Shown: piece by piece, positions 35,613 to 47,080 of the stretch
Numbering within the stretch: position 1 is the first letter of the stretch
How the letters are laid out: every line of letters begins with the position of its first letter
Assembly (NCBI GenBank): GCA_011033025.1
Contig: WFMF01000565.1
Location: forward strand, 37,722-101,721
Reading direction: 5' to 3'
Length of the DNA stretch: 64,000 nucleotides
Source of the DNA: Beroe forskalii
Lineage: Eukaryota > Ctenophora > Nuda > Beroida > Beroidae
Made by a program: the position numbers and the translations under genes
Notes under the pieces: model-generated
What the model was told of the DNA's origin: nothing
Seen by the model: only the letters and a program-made list of their open reading frames with translations
The model's database searches: none

Positions 35613-36060
35613 TAAAGGATCAGGATTAGGGTCAGCATTTGTTGAGTTTTGGGGCCAGAAGTTGAAGGTCCCATGGTTATGGGGCAAAAAAATGGGTTTA
35701 GGATATAAACTCATAAAAGATTGAGGTGGTTGATCTGTGGCGTCACTCGGCCGGGTATAATGGGACAATGCCAAAAATTTTGGCGGAGACGCTGAAGTCC
35801 GCCGAAGTCCCGTTCAGGTCGAGAGGTGCCGGGATGGCGCTTGTTTAAAGTCCATCTAACCTAAAGTTTTCTGTAAAAGTGCGAAGGCTTCTTCAAATCG
35901 GCTCCATCTAAACAATACTAGCCATGTGCTACCCGCCATTACTATGGTTACACGTGCAAGCCCACGTTAAAAATCATTCATCACTCACAGTGTTTCCGTT
36001 CTGCGTCCATTGTATGTCTTTTATTTGAAATCATCGCATGTTATTATTATCATCAGGCTA

Positions 36061-36654
36061 TTCTTACATTTTTAAATTTTAGTTGGGCCCCCCCAAGGGG
36101 CCTTTTTATCTTAATTGGAAAGTCAAACTTAATTAAAAAATTAAATTACAAACCATTTAAAAATTTCCCGATCGGGGTCCCTTTAAAAAAGGAAATCCCC
36201 TTGGGAAACCCCCTTTTTGGCAGGAAAAAAAATTCCCCACGGCGGCACCCCATCGGGATAAAAAAGGTACGAAAAGGAAAAAAAGCCGGCCCGCCCCGCT
36301 TGTTTTTTTCCCGGGGCTGATCGCGCCGATCGAGGCCCCGGCCTGATCGGGGCCGATCGGCCGTGGGCCCTATCGGCGCCGATCCCCGCCACCGTAAAAA
36401 GGGGGGTTTCCCATCGGGGGGTCGCCCGACCCCCATGGGCGGTCCCCCGTCGGCGCCTCCGCCTGTCGGCGCCACAGCCCGTCGCGCCGTCGCGCCGATC
36501 GCCGATCGGCGCCGGACGGGCCGTCGGCGGGTCGCATTTTCGTATTTCCCCCTAAATCAATAACCTACAAACACCAATTTCTTGCTGAAAATGGTGATTT
36601 ATGTGTACTAATGTGAAAAACAATATATGACTTCAAACTTTCAGACAGCTCCCA
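36061..36654. repeat. G right arm, worn GATCGGCGCC block
   Basis: Contains GCCGATCGG, GGCGCCGATC and long G or C homopolymer runs. Homopolymers here are unusually numerous (GGGCCCCCCCAAGGGGCC), which may include base-calling errors. Confidence 0.6.
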
Positions 36655-37260
36655 ACTGTCCTACACTCAGCCTCACTAGGCTCCTCAGCCTCACTCCTTC
36701 TCCCGCAAACTCCACTCAGCCTCCACTAGGCTCCGCAAACTCCACTCCAGCTCCACTTGGCACTCCACTGAAACCACCAGCCTCCCACTGCGGCTCACTC
36801 CAGGCCCCACTAGCCTCCACTGGCTCCACTCAGCCTCCCTGGAAACCACCATTACCACACAAACCACTAGGCTCCACTAGCCTCACTAGGATCCAACCAA
36901 ATACTAGCCTCACTAGGATCCATTCAGCCTCCACTATGAAGCTCCCTCAGCCTCCACTAGGCTCACTCAGCCTCACTAGCCTCCTTAGCCTCCCACTAGG
37001 CTCCACTCCCAGCCTCCACTAAATCACTCAGGCCCCACAGCCTCCACTAGGCTCACTCAGCCTCCACTAGGCTCCACTGGCCACCACTAGGCTCCACTAG
37101 CCTCCCACTAGGATCCCAGCCAGGCTCACTAGCCTCCACTAGGCTCCATTCGCCCCCATGGCCCCCACTTGGCCCCCACTGGCCCCCTCGCCCCCACTGG
37201 CCCCCCACGGGGCCCTCAGCCTCCCGGGGCCTTCCCCGGCCTCCACTGGCCCTCAGCCTC
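36655..37260. repeat. G right array, CCTCCACTAGGCTCCACT units
   Basis: Loose 10-12 bp units of CCTCCACTAGGCT, the counterpart of 33722-34120, ending in CCCCCACTGGCC variants. 37261-37640 is low-complexity G-rich and then AT-rich. Confidence 0.8.
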
Positions 37261-38107
37261 ACTGAGCTCACTCCCTGGTGGGGCTGGGGGGGTTGAGCTG
37301 GGGTTTAAAACGAAGTGAGCTGGGGAGGCGGGGGGGTAAAAAGGGGGGAAAAACTATGGGCGGGGCCCCAGTGGGCTGGTGGCAATGGGCCTGTGGAGAA
37401 ACAGGTGGGCATAGTGGGGCTAATGTGCCTAATCTAGACTTTGGTCATGTTAAAATGTATCTTTGTAAAAACATGACATAAATTTAATTTTGTGGCTGGC
37501 ATATTTCTTGTTTTTTGATTTTGGCCTCCATTTGGGCATAGCCTCCACCCTGTCAAAATGCTTCCATAATCAAAAATGTTTTTTTAAATTTCCGTAGGCT
37601 TGGGGGCTAAATTTTGAGTGGGGGCAGGGGCTGGGGGGCTAAACAAAAAGCCTCCATGGAGGCTGGGCAGGAGGCTGGTGGAGGCTGGTGGAGGCTGGTG
37701 GGCCTGGTGGGCTGAAACTAACTCCATAGTGGAGGCTATTTTCAAAATTAGCCTCCTCCACTGTCCACTAGGCTAATTTTGAAAATTAGCCTCCCACTTA
37801 GCCTCCACTCAGGCTCCTCGGCCTCCTCAGCCTCCATGAGGCTAATGGAACTAATGGGCTTTAATTTTTGTCGTGTTCCTGTGGTACCATTTGCCCCGAA
37901 CAAGTTCGCCGCGAATTCGCAGCGAACTGATAATCCGCAAACTCGCGGCGAACTCAAGTGAACTTGGGCGAACTTGGACGGACTTGGTGAACTCAGGTGA
38001 GCTCAGTTCGCGGCAATTCACCCTGAACTTTGAAAGGAATTTTGTCTGCGTGGCACGCTTATGTGAGACTAAGATGCGATTCACAATGTCTACCATATGC
38101 GTGACGT

Positions 38108-38390
38108 CATGTCAAAAGAACCTTACAGGGTTAGGGTTTGGTTAGGACACAGAAAAAAATTGACATCCAAGATCTGTGACGTCATTGTCAGGTGTTGCCT
38201 GCCCCTGACGACGTCAGGGCAATGACGTCACTAGGGCCGTTTACAGGTATGTCTGCAGAAAACGGCTCTAGGTGACGTCTGAATCTAAAGGTCATTTTTT
38301 TGTATCCTAAACCTAACCTTTGCCTTAACCAAAAACTAACCTTAATCGCCCCCTAAACCTAGCAAATCCTTACCCTGCTGGTCGTACGGT
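38108..38390. repeat. Two TTAGGG-like MITE ends, head to head
   Basis: ACAGGGTTAGGGTTTGG, ATCTGTGACGTCATTGTC and GGGCCGTTTACA resemble the TCTCCCATATAAACG family. The same parts reappear inverted after 38240 (AACGGCTCTAGGTGACGTC, CCTAAACCTAACC). Confidence 0.65.
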
Positions 38391-38472
38391 TGGCGTTTTA
38401 TAGTTGGTAATTCCTCGCGTACATGAATACTGGTAACATTAACACTTAACTTTAGCGGCACACAGTACACTA

Positions 38473-39621
38473 AGACCCCAACTAATCGTGACATGACGTA
38501 CGCGTCGCGTCATGCGTCCCTGTTCTAACTAAATCGTGGCATGACGCATCACGCGTCATGTCACGATTAAATTAAATTGAGGGACGCGTCCCCTGTTCGG
38601 AAGAAAATCTAACTAATCGTGACGTGACGCGTCACGATCTCGCGCTTTGCATTTCTTCAGTTTTGACTCAGAAATCCAATGAGCAAGGCAGATCTAGTGT
38701 CAAATAAAGAAACAGAAGTAACTACTAACTTCATATGATTTCTGACAAAAAACAAGGAGGTCTTTAACGACAAGTCAAATTGAAAGTTAAAGCTTCAACT
38801 TGAACTGTTTTTATTTGCTAAAAATAGTGCAATAACGCATCAAGCATCAACTTCATATAATCAAGCTATATCGATTGTCGGCAAATTGAGCGAAAAATCA
38901 AATTACGAAGGCAGAACCGGGCTTTGGTACACACTACACAGAGCAAGGACAAGCAACATATCAGATAACAACATAAGATCAAGAGAAATGGTGTCTGCTG
39001 ATGAGGTAGGCGTTGACCCCTGCTGTAGACTGACCAGTGATCAGGTAACCTGCACCATGCAATAATGCAAGGGCGGTTGATATGAGACATAGGTCACCCT
39101 GATCAGCCTACGGCAGGGGTCGCGCCACCTCATCAGCAAATATCATTCCTCTTTTTGTTGCTATCTGATATGTTTGCTGTGCTCTGTGTACTGTGTTGCG
39201 GTTGTCCCTTCGAATTGATTAATCGTCCAATTTTGCTGAGCAACTCAAAGCGATTTATATTGATGATTAATGCAGCTTTTTCGGGCAAATAAAACAGTCT
39301 AAGTTGAACCTTTCACTTCACCGGACCCAAATACCTCTTGCCTTGTGACATCGAAATCTCGAGATTCACTAACTGTTTCTTTATTTGACACTAGTCTCTC
39401 ACGCCCATTATCCTGGTTAAAATCTGGAAGAAATGGCCAGAAAATGCGCGCGCGAGATCGTGACGTGACGCGTCACGTCACGATTCTTCGAACGGGGACG
39501 CGTCTATTCTAACTAATCGTGACATGACGCGTGACACGCGTCGTCATTCGTTGAACAGGGGGACGCATGACGTGACGCGTGACGTGACGCATCATCATCA
39601 TGTCACGATTAGTTGGGGTCT
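38473..39621. mobile_element. AGACCCCAACTAATCGTGAC element: 1.15-kb palindrome
   Basis: Same tips as 10563-10704, with TA on both sides. The arms pair almost throughout: TGTCAAATAAAGAAACAG near 38699 with 39377-39396, ACACAGAGCAAGGACAAGC near 38936 with 39170-39192, and GCTGATGAGGTAGGCG with CGCCACCTCATCAGC around 38998-39136. The turning point is near 39050-39070. Confidence 0.85.
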
Positions 39622-39624
39622 TAC

Positions 39625-39945
39625 AGTAAGGCTCCGACACAGTCACACCGTTACGACGCATTAACATGACACCGTTACGGCGTTACGACTCAGCAACACC
39701 GTTGGCGTTACGACACAGTAGAACTGTTACGATGCAGTAACACCGTTACGGCACAGTTACACCCTTACAACACAGTAACACCGTTACAGCGTAACGACAC
39801 AGTATAACTGTTACGATACAGTAACACCGTTACGACACAATAACACCGTTACGACACAGTTGACAGTAGAACCGTTACGATACTCATACAGTAACCCACG
39901 ACACAGTACCACTGTTACGAACAGTATCACCGTTACACTTACAGC
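39625..39945. repeat. TTACGACACAGTAACACCG array (FB2 type) inside E
   Basis: About 15 degenerate units identical in type to the FB2 inner array at 12690-13710. 39946-40090 has no feature. Confidence 0.8.
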
Positions 39946-40091
39946 CCAGTTCAATAGGTCAATATTGTCGGCCGATGACAGACCCTCGTGACCCCAGTGA
40001 CTAAAGTTTTCATTTTGACTTATGTCCTGAATTTATTTAGAGGCACTTTTTGACCTATTTCCGGCTAAAATAGACTAATTCCAATGCTTTT

Positions 40092-40620
40092 CTAGACTGG
40101 GTTCTATGGGTATTCGTACGGTTGCTATGGGAGTCATAAGCCGAAGCTTCGCTGAAAACTCCTCAGTTAAGGCTCGTTGCTATGGGAAGTCGTACGGTTG
40201 CTATGGGAGTCATAAGCCGAAGCTTCGCTGAAAACTCCTCAGTTTTAAGGCTCGTTGCTATGGGAAGTCGTACGGTTGCTATGGGAGTCATAAGCCGAAA
40301 CTTCGCCTAAAACTCCTCAGTTTTTAAGCTGTTTGCTATGGGACGTCGTACGGTTGCTATGGGAGTCATAAGCCGTAGCTTCGCTGAAAACTCCTTGATT
40401 TTTAGACTGGTTGCTATGGGAAGTCGTACGGTTGCTATGGGAGTCATAAGCCGTAGCTTCGCTGAAAACTCCTTGATTTTTAGATTGGTTGCCACGGGAA
40501 GTCGTACGGTTGCTATAGGAGTCATAAGCCGAAGCTTCGTTGAAAACTCCTCAGTTTTTAGACTGGTTGCTATGGGAAGTTGTACGGTTGCTATGGGAGT
40601 CATAAGCCGTAGCCAATGGT
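40092..40620. repeat. 78-bp tandem repeat, about 7 units
   Basis: The word CGTACGGTTGCTATGGGAGT starts at 40115, 40191, 40269, 40347, 40425 and 40503, a 76-78 bp step. Because 78 is divisible by 3, frames on both strands remain open; no protein is inferred. Confidence 0.95.
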
Positions 40621-40689
40621 TCCATTGGCAACAATATTGATGTTGATTGTCACGTCTCGTGACCATTGTATTTGCAATGCTTCAGGGTA

Positions 40690-40985
40690 CTCGGGCACAG
40701 AGCCTATTCACCGCCGATAGGCGCTGATTGGCGATCAGCGCCGATTGGCGATCAATCAGTGCCGATCAGCACTGGTGGCTCAAAATCAGCGCTGATCAGC
40801 GCCGACTTCCCTTAATCAGGGGCGTCGCGTCGTTGGAGCAAGGGGGATTTGGTTAGAGCTAAGCGCCAACCAAAACACCTGTATAAGAAGAGCCTTTGCA
40901 ATTGCAATAACGCAATTTTCCTTTCATCGCCGATCGCTAATTTGTTAAATTCGTACTGATTTGGGCTTTTGGGCATGTTTCCCTC
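40690..40985. repeat. FB2-like fragment inside E
   Basis: GATCAGCGCC units, CAAAACACCTGTATAAGAAG then AGCCTTTGCAAT, then CGCTAATTTGTTAAATTCGT and GGGCATGTTT follow the same order as 12380-12545. Confidence 0.8.
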
Positions 40986-41318
40986 CGGTGAACTCAGGTG
41001 GACTCCAGCGGACTGCGGCGGACTCCGCCATCTGAATTCAGGCGAACTAGTTCGCCGCGAATTCGCCGCGAACTGGCAGTTCACCTGGGTGAACTGGAAA
41101 ATTGGCGAACTAGTGCACCGAATGCGCGTGTGTTCGCGGCGAGTTCGGGTGAATTCAAGTGAATTCGCCGGAGTCCGCGGCGGACTCCGGCGGAGTACGG
41201 CGGAGTCCGCCAAATTTTTTTTTTTGGCGAACTCCGCCGCGAATTCACCTGAATTCACCTGAATTCACCCGAATTCGCGGCGAATTCAGGTGAACTTGCA
41301 AAAATCGTGGATTATGCC

Positions 41319-41530
41319 CTACGTGAGGGCACTTAGGCCTAGGGCACTACGTTAGGGCACTCAAGGGCACTAAGCGTACGTCAGGGCACTCAAGGTCACT
41401 ACATCAGGGCACTGGGGCACTACGTCAGGGCACTGGGGCACTACGTCAGGGCACTGGGGAACTCCGTTGGGGCAGCAGGGAACTCCGTTAGGGCAGCAGG
41501 GAACTACGTTAGGTCACCTGTTTAGGTCAC
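41319..41530. repeat. FB5 AGGGCACTACGT array, left
   Basis: About ten units of AGGGCACTACGTTAGGGCAC, grading into GGGGCAGCAGGGAACTCCGT. Inverted partners lie at 46965-47075 and a small block at 45645-45712. Confidence 0.85.
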
Positions 41531-42217
41531 CAGTTTACAGTGTATATTTACCGTTAACTTTAAGTTTAATATTAATTAACCCTGCTTATTTACCTCATTA
41601 ATTTGACCCGGTTTACTTGCTCCTTTTACTGTATTTAATGAATGTACGCGGGTACAATAATGAACACCTTGAAATCAGCACAATATTGTAAATGTAATTA
41701 CTGTACGTTTGAAAACCGTTATATGATCATAGACAATGCATGTCACGTGTCAGGTATGGAATGTGGTTGCTATAAATTTTTGAGAGTACATTTAACTATA
41801 GCATTATGCACCTTCCAGGCGTGTTTATGCTATGTATTCAAAAACCCTATAGGCACCAGGGTACCGTGCGCAATAAATTATTGCGCACTGTAGTGCCGAA
41901 ATCTTGATTTATTACGCACTGTAGGTCATAATAATTTATTATGGTGCAGTAGAACAGTGCGTAATAATTTATTTCGCACAGTTGAGCAAACTGTACCTTC
42001 AAATCTTAATTTAAAACATTTCCTTGTGTTTGAAAATATTGCCATTTTTCGAGTAAAGTCGGTGCATAATTCAGTTTAATAACTCGTAAAAATTACTAAA
42101 CTCAGCATTAAAAAACCTCGGCCTTCGGCCTCGGTTTTTCAATGCCATATTACACACTCGGGCCTCCGGCCCTCGTGTGTAATATGACGTTTAGTATTTA
42201 TTACTCGTTACTAAATA
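41531..42217. repeat. FB5 arm with hairpins
   Basis: 41866-41888 is the palindrome GTGCGCAATAA-ATTATTGCGCAC; related GTGCGTAATAAATT words follow. 42109-42138 pairs AAAAACC with GGTTTTT around GGCCTTCGGCC. 42148-42187 pairs ATATTACACAC with GTGTGTAATAT around GGGCCTCCGGCCC. These are structure motifs, not bacterial terminators. Confidence 0.75.
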
Positions 42218-42399
42218 GTACAGTCAAATCCTAATTTTTTCAGGAACAAATTCTACACCAAGCGATTTTGACTGTTTTCTATAGTTTTTTGCCCAAAAAA
42301 TCGATCTAGCAACTTTCCAAGACTTTCCAGGGTGGGGAAAGTGCCGAAAAATCGATTTTTAGTTGAGGCGCAGCCGACTGACCTGTGAAAAAACATAAC

Positions 42400-43450
42400 T
42401 TGGCCCAGTAAGGTCGTAGAGACTTCGTTTTAGACTTAAAAGAAGCGCAATGGCCATGTTTATATACGACTTGTTAATAAACATATGCCCTAAAATGCTC
42501 AGGAACAGAGTTATGGGCAAAAACTGTTTTTGGGCACCAGCGAGACATAGTGGAAGCGATTTTTTGTATCTCGATCCAGGAAGGTCGTAAAGACTTCAAT
42601 TTGGGCTTAAAAGAAGCGCAATGACCATGTTTATATACGACTTGTTAATAAACATATGCCTTTAAATGCTGAGGAACAGAGTTATGGGCAAAAAACTGTT
42701 TTTTGGGCACCCGCGAGACATAGTGGAAGCGATTTTTGTATCTCGATCCAGGAAGGTCGTAAAGACTTCAATTTGGGCTTAAAAGAAGCGCAATGACCAT
42801 GTTTATATACGACTTGTTAATAAACATATGCCCTAAAATGCTGAGGAACCGAGTTATGGGCGGAAAACTGATTTTTTGGGCACCCGCGAGACATTGTAGG
42901 AGCGATTTTTGTATCTCGGCCTTGGAAGGTCGTTAGAGACTTCGTTTAGGGCTGAAAAGAAGCGCAATTGCCATGTTTATTTAGAACTTGTTAATAAAAA
43001 TGCGCCCTAAAATGCTCAAGAACAGATTTATGAGCGAAAAACTGTTTTTTGGGCACATGTAAGACATTGTGGAAGCGATTTTTGTATCTCAGCCCATGAA
43101 AGACGTAGAGACTTCGCTTTGGGCTTAAAAGAAGCGCAATGGCCTTGTTTATATACGACTTGTTAATAACATATGCCCTAGAATGATGAGGAACCGACTT
43201 ATGGGCGAAAAACTGAATTTTTTATCTTGGCCCAAGAGTCTTGAGTAGAGATTTCATTGTGGGCTGTAAATACGTGCAATAGGCATGTGTATTATATACT
43301 ACTTGTTATCAAAGGTATGTCTTAATATGCTATAGAACAAAGTTATGTAATTTTAGTTTTCTTCTCAGTTGAGGCAATTTTCCTGTGCTGTATCTCAGCC
43401 TAGGAAGTTCATTGAAACTTATCAAAATAATACAATAGCCATGTTTATAT
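42400..43450. repeat. FB6 left array, 171-173-bp units
   Basis: ACATATG starts at 42481, 42652 and 42824. Units contain TTTATATACGACTTGTTAAT, GGAACAGAGTTATGGGC and GATTTTTGTATCTCG. The outermost and innermost units are more diverged. Confidence 0.9.
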
Positions 43451-43659
43451 ACAGACTTGTATAGATTTGATGAACTGATATGACAAGCACAATTTTCTAA
43501 TCACAGCTTTGCCCAAAGAAGGGCTTTAAACTTAAAAAGAACGGCAACTGTGTAGACTATTACGGCTAATTAGGGCTAATTAGACTATTAGGGCTAATGT
43601 AAAGATGATGATAGATGATATTTTGATGACACCTAGCTCTACGACCTGTATGTGTGGCA

Positions 43660-44800
43660 GTACCTAAAACTTAGTCCATACTGCTTTGCTGAGCTTGGAT
43701 ATAAAATTGCTTCAGCCATGTCTAATGTCTATTGTCTGATGATTCATGGCCGATGCCCGATATTGACCAAACATCAGGTTTTTGCTAATAACCTGAGGTA
43801 TACAATGAAATCTACAAGCCTCTTGGGCAGAGATGCAGAAATAGCATTGTATTGGCCATGTCTTATAATGCCCAAAACATCAGTTTCTCGCCCATAACTC
43901 TGTTCCGGAGCATTTCAAATCCAAATCCAAAATCAAGCTTCAATGGCCAAGATTGCTTCCACAATGCCTTGCAGATGCCCAAAACACAGCTCCTCGCCCA
44001 TAAATCGGTTCCTCAGCATTTTAGGGCATATGTCTGTGAACAAGTCGTCTATAAACATGGCCATTGCGCTTCTTTCAAGCCCTAACCGAAGTCTCTACGA
44101 CCTTCCTGGGCCGAGATACAAAAATCTTCGCTTCCACAATGTCTCGTGGGTGCCGAAAAATCAGTGTTTTCGCCCATAACTCGGTTCCTGCATCTAAAGG
44201 CATATGTTTATTAACAAGTCGTATATAAACATGGTCATTGCGCTTCTTTAAGCTCAAATTGGAAGTCTTTACGACCTTCCTGGCCCGTGATACAAAAACC
44301 GCTTCACAATGTCTCGCTGGTGCCCAAAAATCAGTTTTTCGCCAATAACTCGGTTCCTCAGCATTTTAGGGCATATGTTTATTAACAAGTCGTATATAAA
44401 CATGGTCATTGCGCTTCTTTTTAAGCCCAAATTGAAGTCTTTACGACCTTCCTGGATCGAGATACAAAAATCGCTTCCACTATGTCTCGCGGGTGCCCAA
44501 AAAACAGTTTTTTGCCCATAACTCTGTTCCTCAGCATTTAGCCATTTAAAGGCATATGTTTATTAACAAGTCGTATATAAACATGGTCATTGCGCTTCTT
44601 TTAAGCCCAAATTGAAGTCTTTACGACCTTCCTGGATCGAGATACAAAAATCGCTTCCACTATGTCTCGCGGGTGCCCAAAAAACAGTTTTTTGCCCATA
44701 ACTCTGTTCCTGAGCATTTTAGGGCATATGTTTATTAACAAGTCGTATATAAACATGGCCATTGCGCTTCTTTTAAGTCTAAAACGAAGTCTCTACGACC
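43660..44800. repeat. FB6 right array, inverted
   Basis: Same units in reverse (TTAACAAGTCGTATATAAAC). Two neighbouring units near 44400-44700 are almost identical, a recent duplication. Confidence 0.9.
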
Positions 44801-45000
44801 TTACTGGGCCAAGTTATGTTTTTTTCAGGTCAGTCGGCTGCGCCTCAACTAAAATCGATTTTTCGGCACTTTCCCCACCCTGGAAAGTCTTGGAAAGTTG
44901 CTAGATCGATTTTTTGGCAAAAACTATAGAAAACGATCAAAATCGCTTGGTGTAGAATTTGTTCCGATTTTGGGCTATTTTCGGCCAGATTTGACTGTAC

Positions 45001-46964
45001 TAAAACCCTTCAATGTACACCATGAGTTGTACCTTTTTTGTCATCCATTTTTATTTTGTCATTTTGTATGGTATTGGTCGGTCGTTCCGGTTCAGTGTTC
45101 GGTTCACAGAGTGCATTCTCCTATATATACCTACACTAGTGTCACTACTGATTCTGACTCTCAATTTCTGGTCGCGTAGTCTATACCTTTTGATCAAGTG
45201 ATTACCTTTTGATCAAGTGATTATCTTTTGATCAAGTGATTTAGATCATTTGTCCCTCAGTTTCGATTCTTGTATAAACGATTGCATTATTCATGTGATC
45301 AAGTCTATACAAGGAATCGAAACAGGGCTCCGTACAGGACATAGCTATTTGCAACGAATGTGATTATACAGCCAAGATTTAGATTGATTCCACTGTCTGG
45401 TGAGCTGTAGCTTGATGGTTGGTTCTTCGGTTTGTCTCTCACATAAAGACTAGCTTATATAACATCAAATTGGAAATGTAATAATACTGTGTGAGCATCA
45501 ATTTTCAAACGCAAGGAAACATTTTCATTAGACACAGGGTATAAGTGCAACTTTTGTCGTGGTGCTAATGTGTGTCTTCTAAGTGCCTAACCATGGTGAA
45601 CTCATTGAAGTTCCGTGCTGTACAACATGTTACTTCTACGTCCAAAATTTAGTGCCTGAGTGCCTAAAAGTGCCCTCGAGTGCCCCTTGAGTGCCCTGAC
45701 GTAGTTGGAATTTATGGAAGGCGCGAACATGTATTATTAACAAATAACGTCGTATATGTACGACGTACGTGCATGCATGAATGATGAAAACACAGTGAGT
45801 AGGGTGTGCACTAACATCCATGCAATGAAGCAATAAGAATATGTTTTTGACTGGTGCTACAGGTCCTGCTGACGCCAGCCGCGAAGCAGTTGGCATCAGG
45901 AATATCAAAGGTAACAGGCTGGACACAGGACTAACAAAAGGCCCCACTGGAGCACTGGTGTTTTCAGGCAATGGAGAATCGACGAAATTTTGCAGTGGTG
46001 GTAGGTGAGGGGTTTGTGGGATCTCTATGAGAGGGTGAGGATTTTTATGTGCCCGTGAAGCCGTAGGTATGCTGGCTGGTGTACTACATACGATACGTCG
46101 ATACAAAGAAAACCTCTGTTTCTGCTGTCTCATCATAAACTTAAAGTTAAAACATCGGGAAAAGATACGATGAATCATGAGGTTAAAGTCCTCGTCCCAT
46201 CATTGCTTACAGTTACACATTGGCATGACACGCGGTCACAAAGACAGACACCACAAATGACTACTCAAATACCCGGCCCTGACTGTCTTTAAATCAATTT
46301 AAGTATGTAGTATGTACATGCTCAATTGTCATTACAATTGGTACATTTTATAAATCAGCACTAGATCAATTCATCAAAATGTAGGTAAATAGCAGTAAAG
46401 GCAGAAAGCACTCTGTATTGGCAGTATAAGCAGAATGCACTCTGTGAACACTGAACGACCGACCATACAAAATGTACAAAATATAAATGGAGAACGAAAG
46501 AGGCACCATGACCACTCACGGTGTACATCGCCAGTTGCAATAACTCTCAAGAATGCATAAGGCATATTAACCACATTCCATTCACGGGGCGACATCACGT
46601 GACATACATTGGCTTTGATTGTGATACCTATAACGGTTTGTAAATGTACGCAGTAAATGCAATGTGGGGAATGTGCTGATCAAAGGTGTTCGTTATTGTG
46701 CCTGTGTTCTTTCGCAAAATACAGCTGGTAAACCAGCTTAAATCTGTAGGGTGAATAAACACCGTAAATAAACATATTTATGAATTGTTAGGAATATTGC
46801 TCAATCAAAAATATATATTATCAACTTCGTTCAATATCCTAACATTAATTACAAATACCAGTATTCGCCTGATATACAGTATACACTTATGCACTTGCAA
46901 TAAGTATAATGTATATATACCTCTAGATACTTGCAATATCTGTCAACTAACCGAATGCCATAAC
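45001..46964. repeat. FB5 inner arms and core
   Basis: 45006-45180 pairs with 46380-46520. 45182-45240 has three direct copies of ACCTTTTGATCAAGTGATT. The core 45246-46380 carries a minus-strand Pro-rich 180-codon frame (45636-46178) that crosses the AGGGCACT repeat block and is not accepted as a gene. Confidence 0.6.
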
Positions 46965-47080
46965 GAAGTGCCCAAGTGCCCTAACTTAGTGCCCCAGTGC
47001 CCTTGAGAGCCCTAACGTAGTGCCCTAAGTGCCCTAACGTAGTGCCCTAGTGCCCTTCAGTGCCCTGACGTGACAAGGTT
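46965..47080. repeat. FB5 right terminal array
   Basis: GTGCCCTAACGTAGTGCCCT units end in CCCTGACGTGACAAGGTT, the inverse of 33407-33450. Confidence 0.8.

Larger units (their letters stand above)
33691..37896. mobile_element. Element G: foldback with 7-bp target duplication
   Basis: Tips GGGCAAAATGGTACCACAGG then AACATGACAAAAATTAGCC, mirrored at 37896. CGAACAA lies on both sides (33684-33690, 37897-37903) and is part of E's arm, so G inserted into E. Arms from outside in: AGGCTGAGTGG array, GATCGGCGCC array, unique 250-bp block (34690-34945, inverse at 35840-36060), then a T/G-rich core that flips to C/A-rich near 35340. Confidence 0.85.
33453..41318. mobile_element. Element E: foldback with 8-bp target duplication
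   Basis: Tips GGCATAATCCACGATTTTTG and complement, extending through CAAGTTCACCTGAATTCGCC. CTACGTGA is duplicated exactly (33445-33452, 41319-41326) and belongs to the FB5 array, so E jumped into FB5. The arms are GAATTCGCGGCGAATTC and GAACTCCGCCG units (33453-33690, 37904-38050, 40980-41318). The core carries G, a palindromic element, a 78-bp array and FB2-like fragments. No transposase seen. Confidence 0.85.
42218..45000. mobile_element. FB6: foldback with 172-bp tandem arms, inside FB5
   Basis: Tips GTACAGTCAAATC and GATTTGACTGTAC with TA on each side. About 200 bp of unique end (AATTCTACACCAAGCGATTTT, CCCACCCTGGAAAGTC in reverse) precede the arrays. The left arrays (42400-43450) and right arrays (43660-44800) are mutual inverses. 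No coding frame. Confidence 0.85.

Noticed and set aside
42109-42187. Rho-independent-type terminators
   Set aside because: Hairpin plus T-run resembles one, but nothing else in the window is bacterial.
45636-46178. 180-codon minus-strand Pro-rich frame
   Set aside because: Ends in AGGGCACT repeats and lies in the core of a foldback; no domain.
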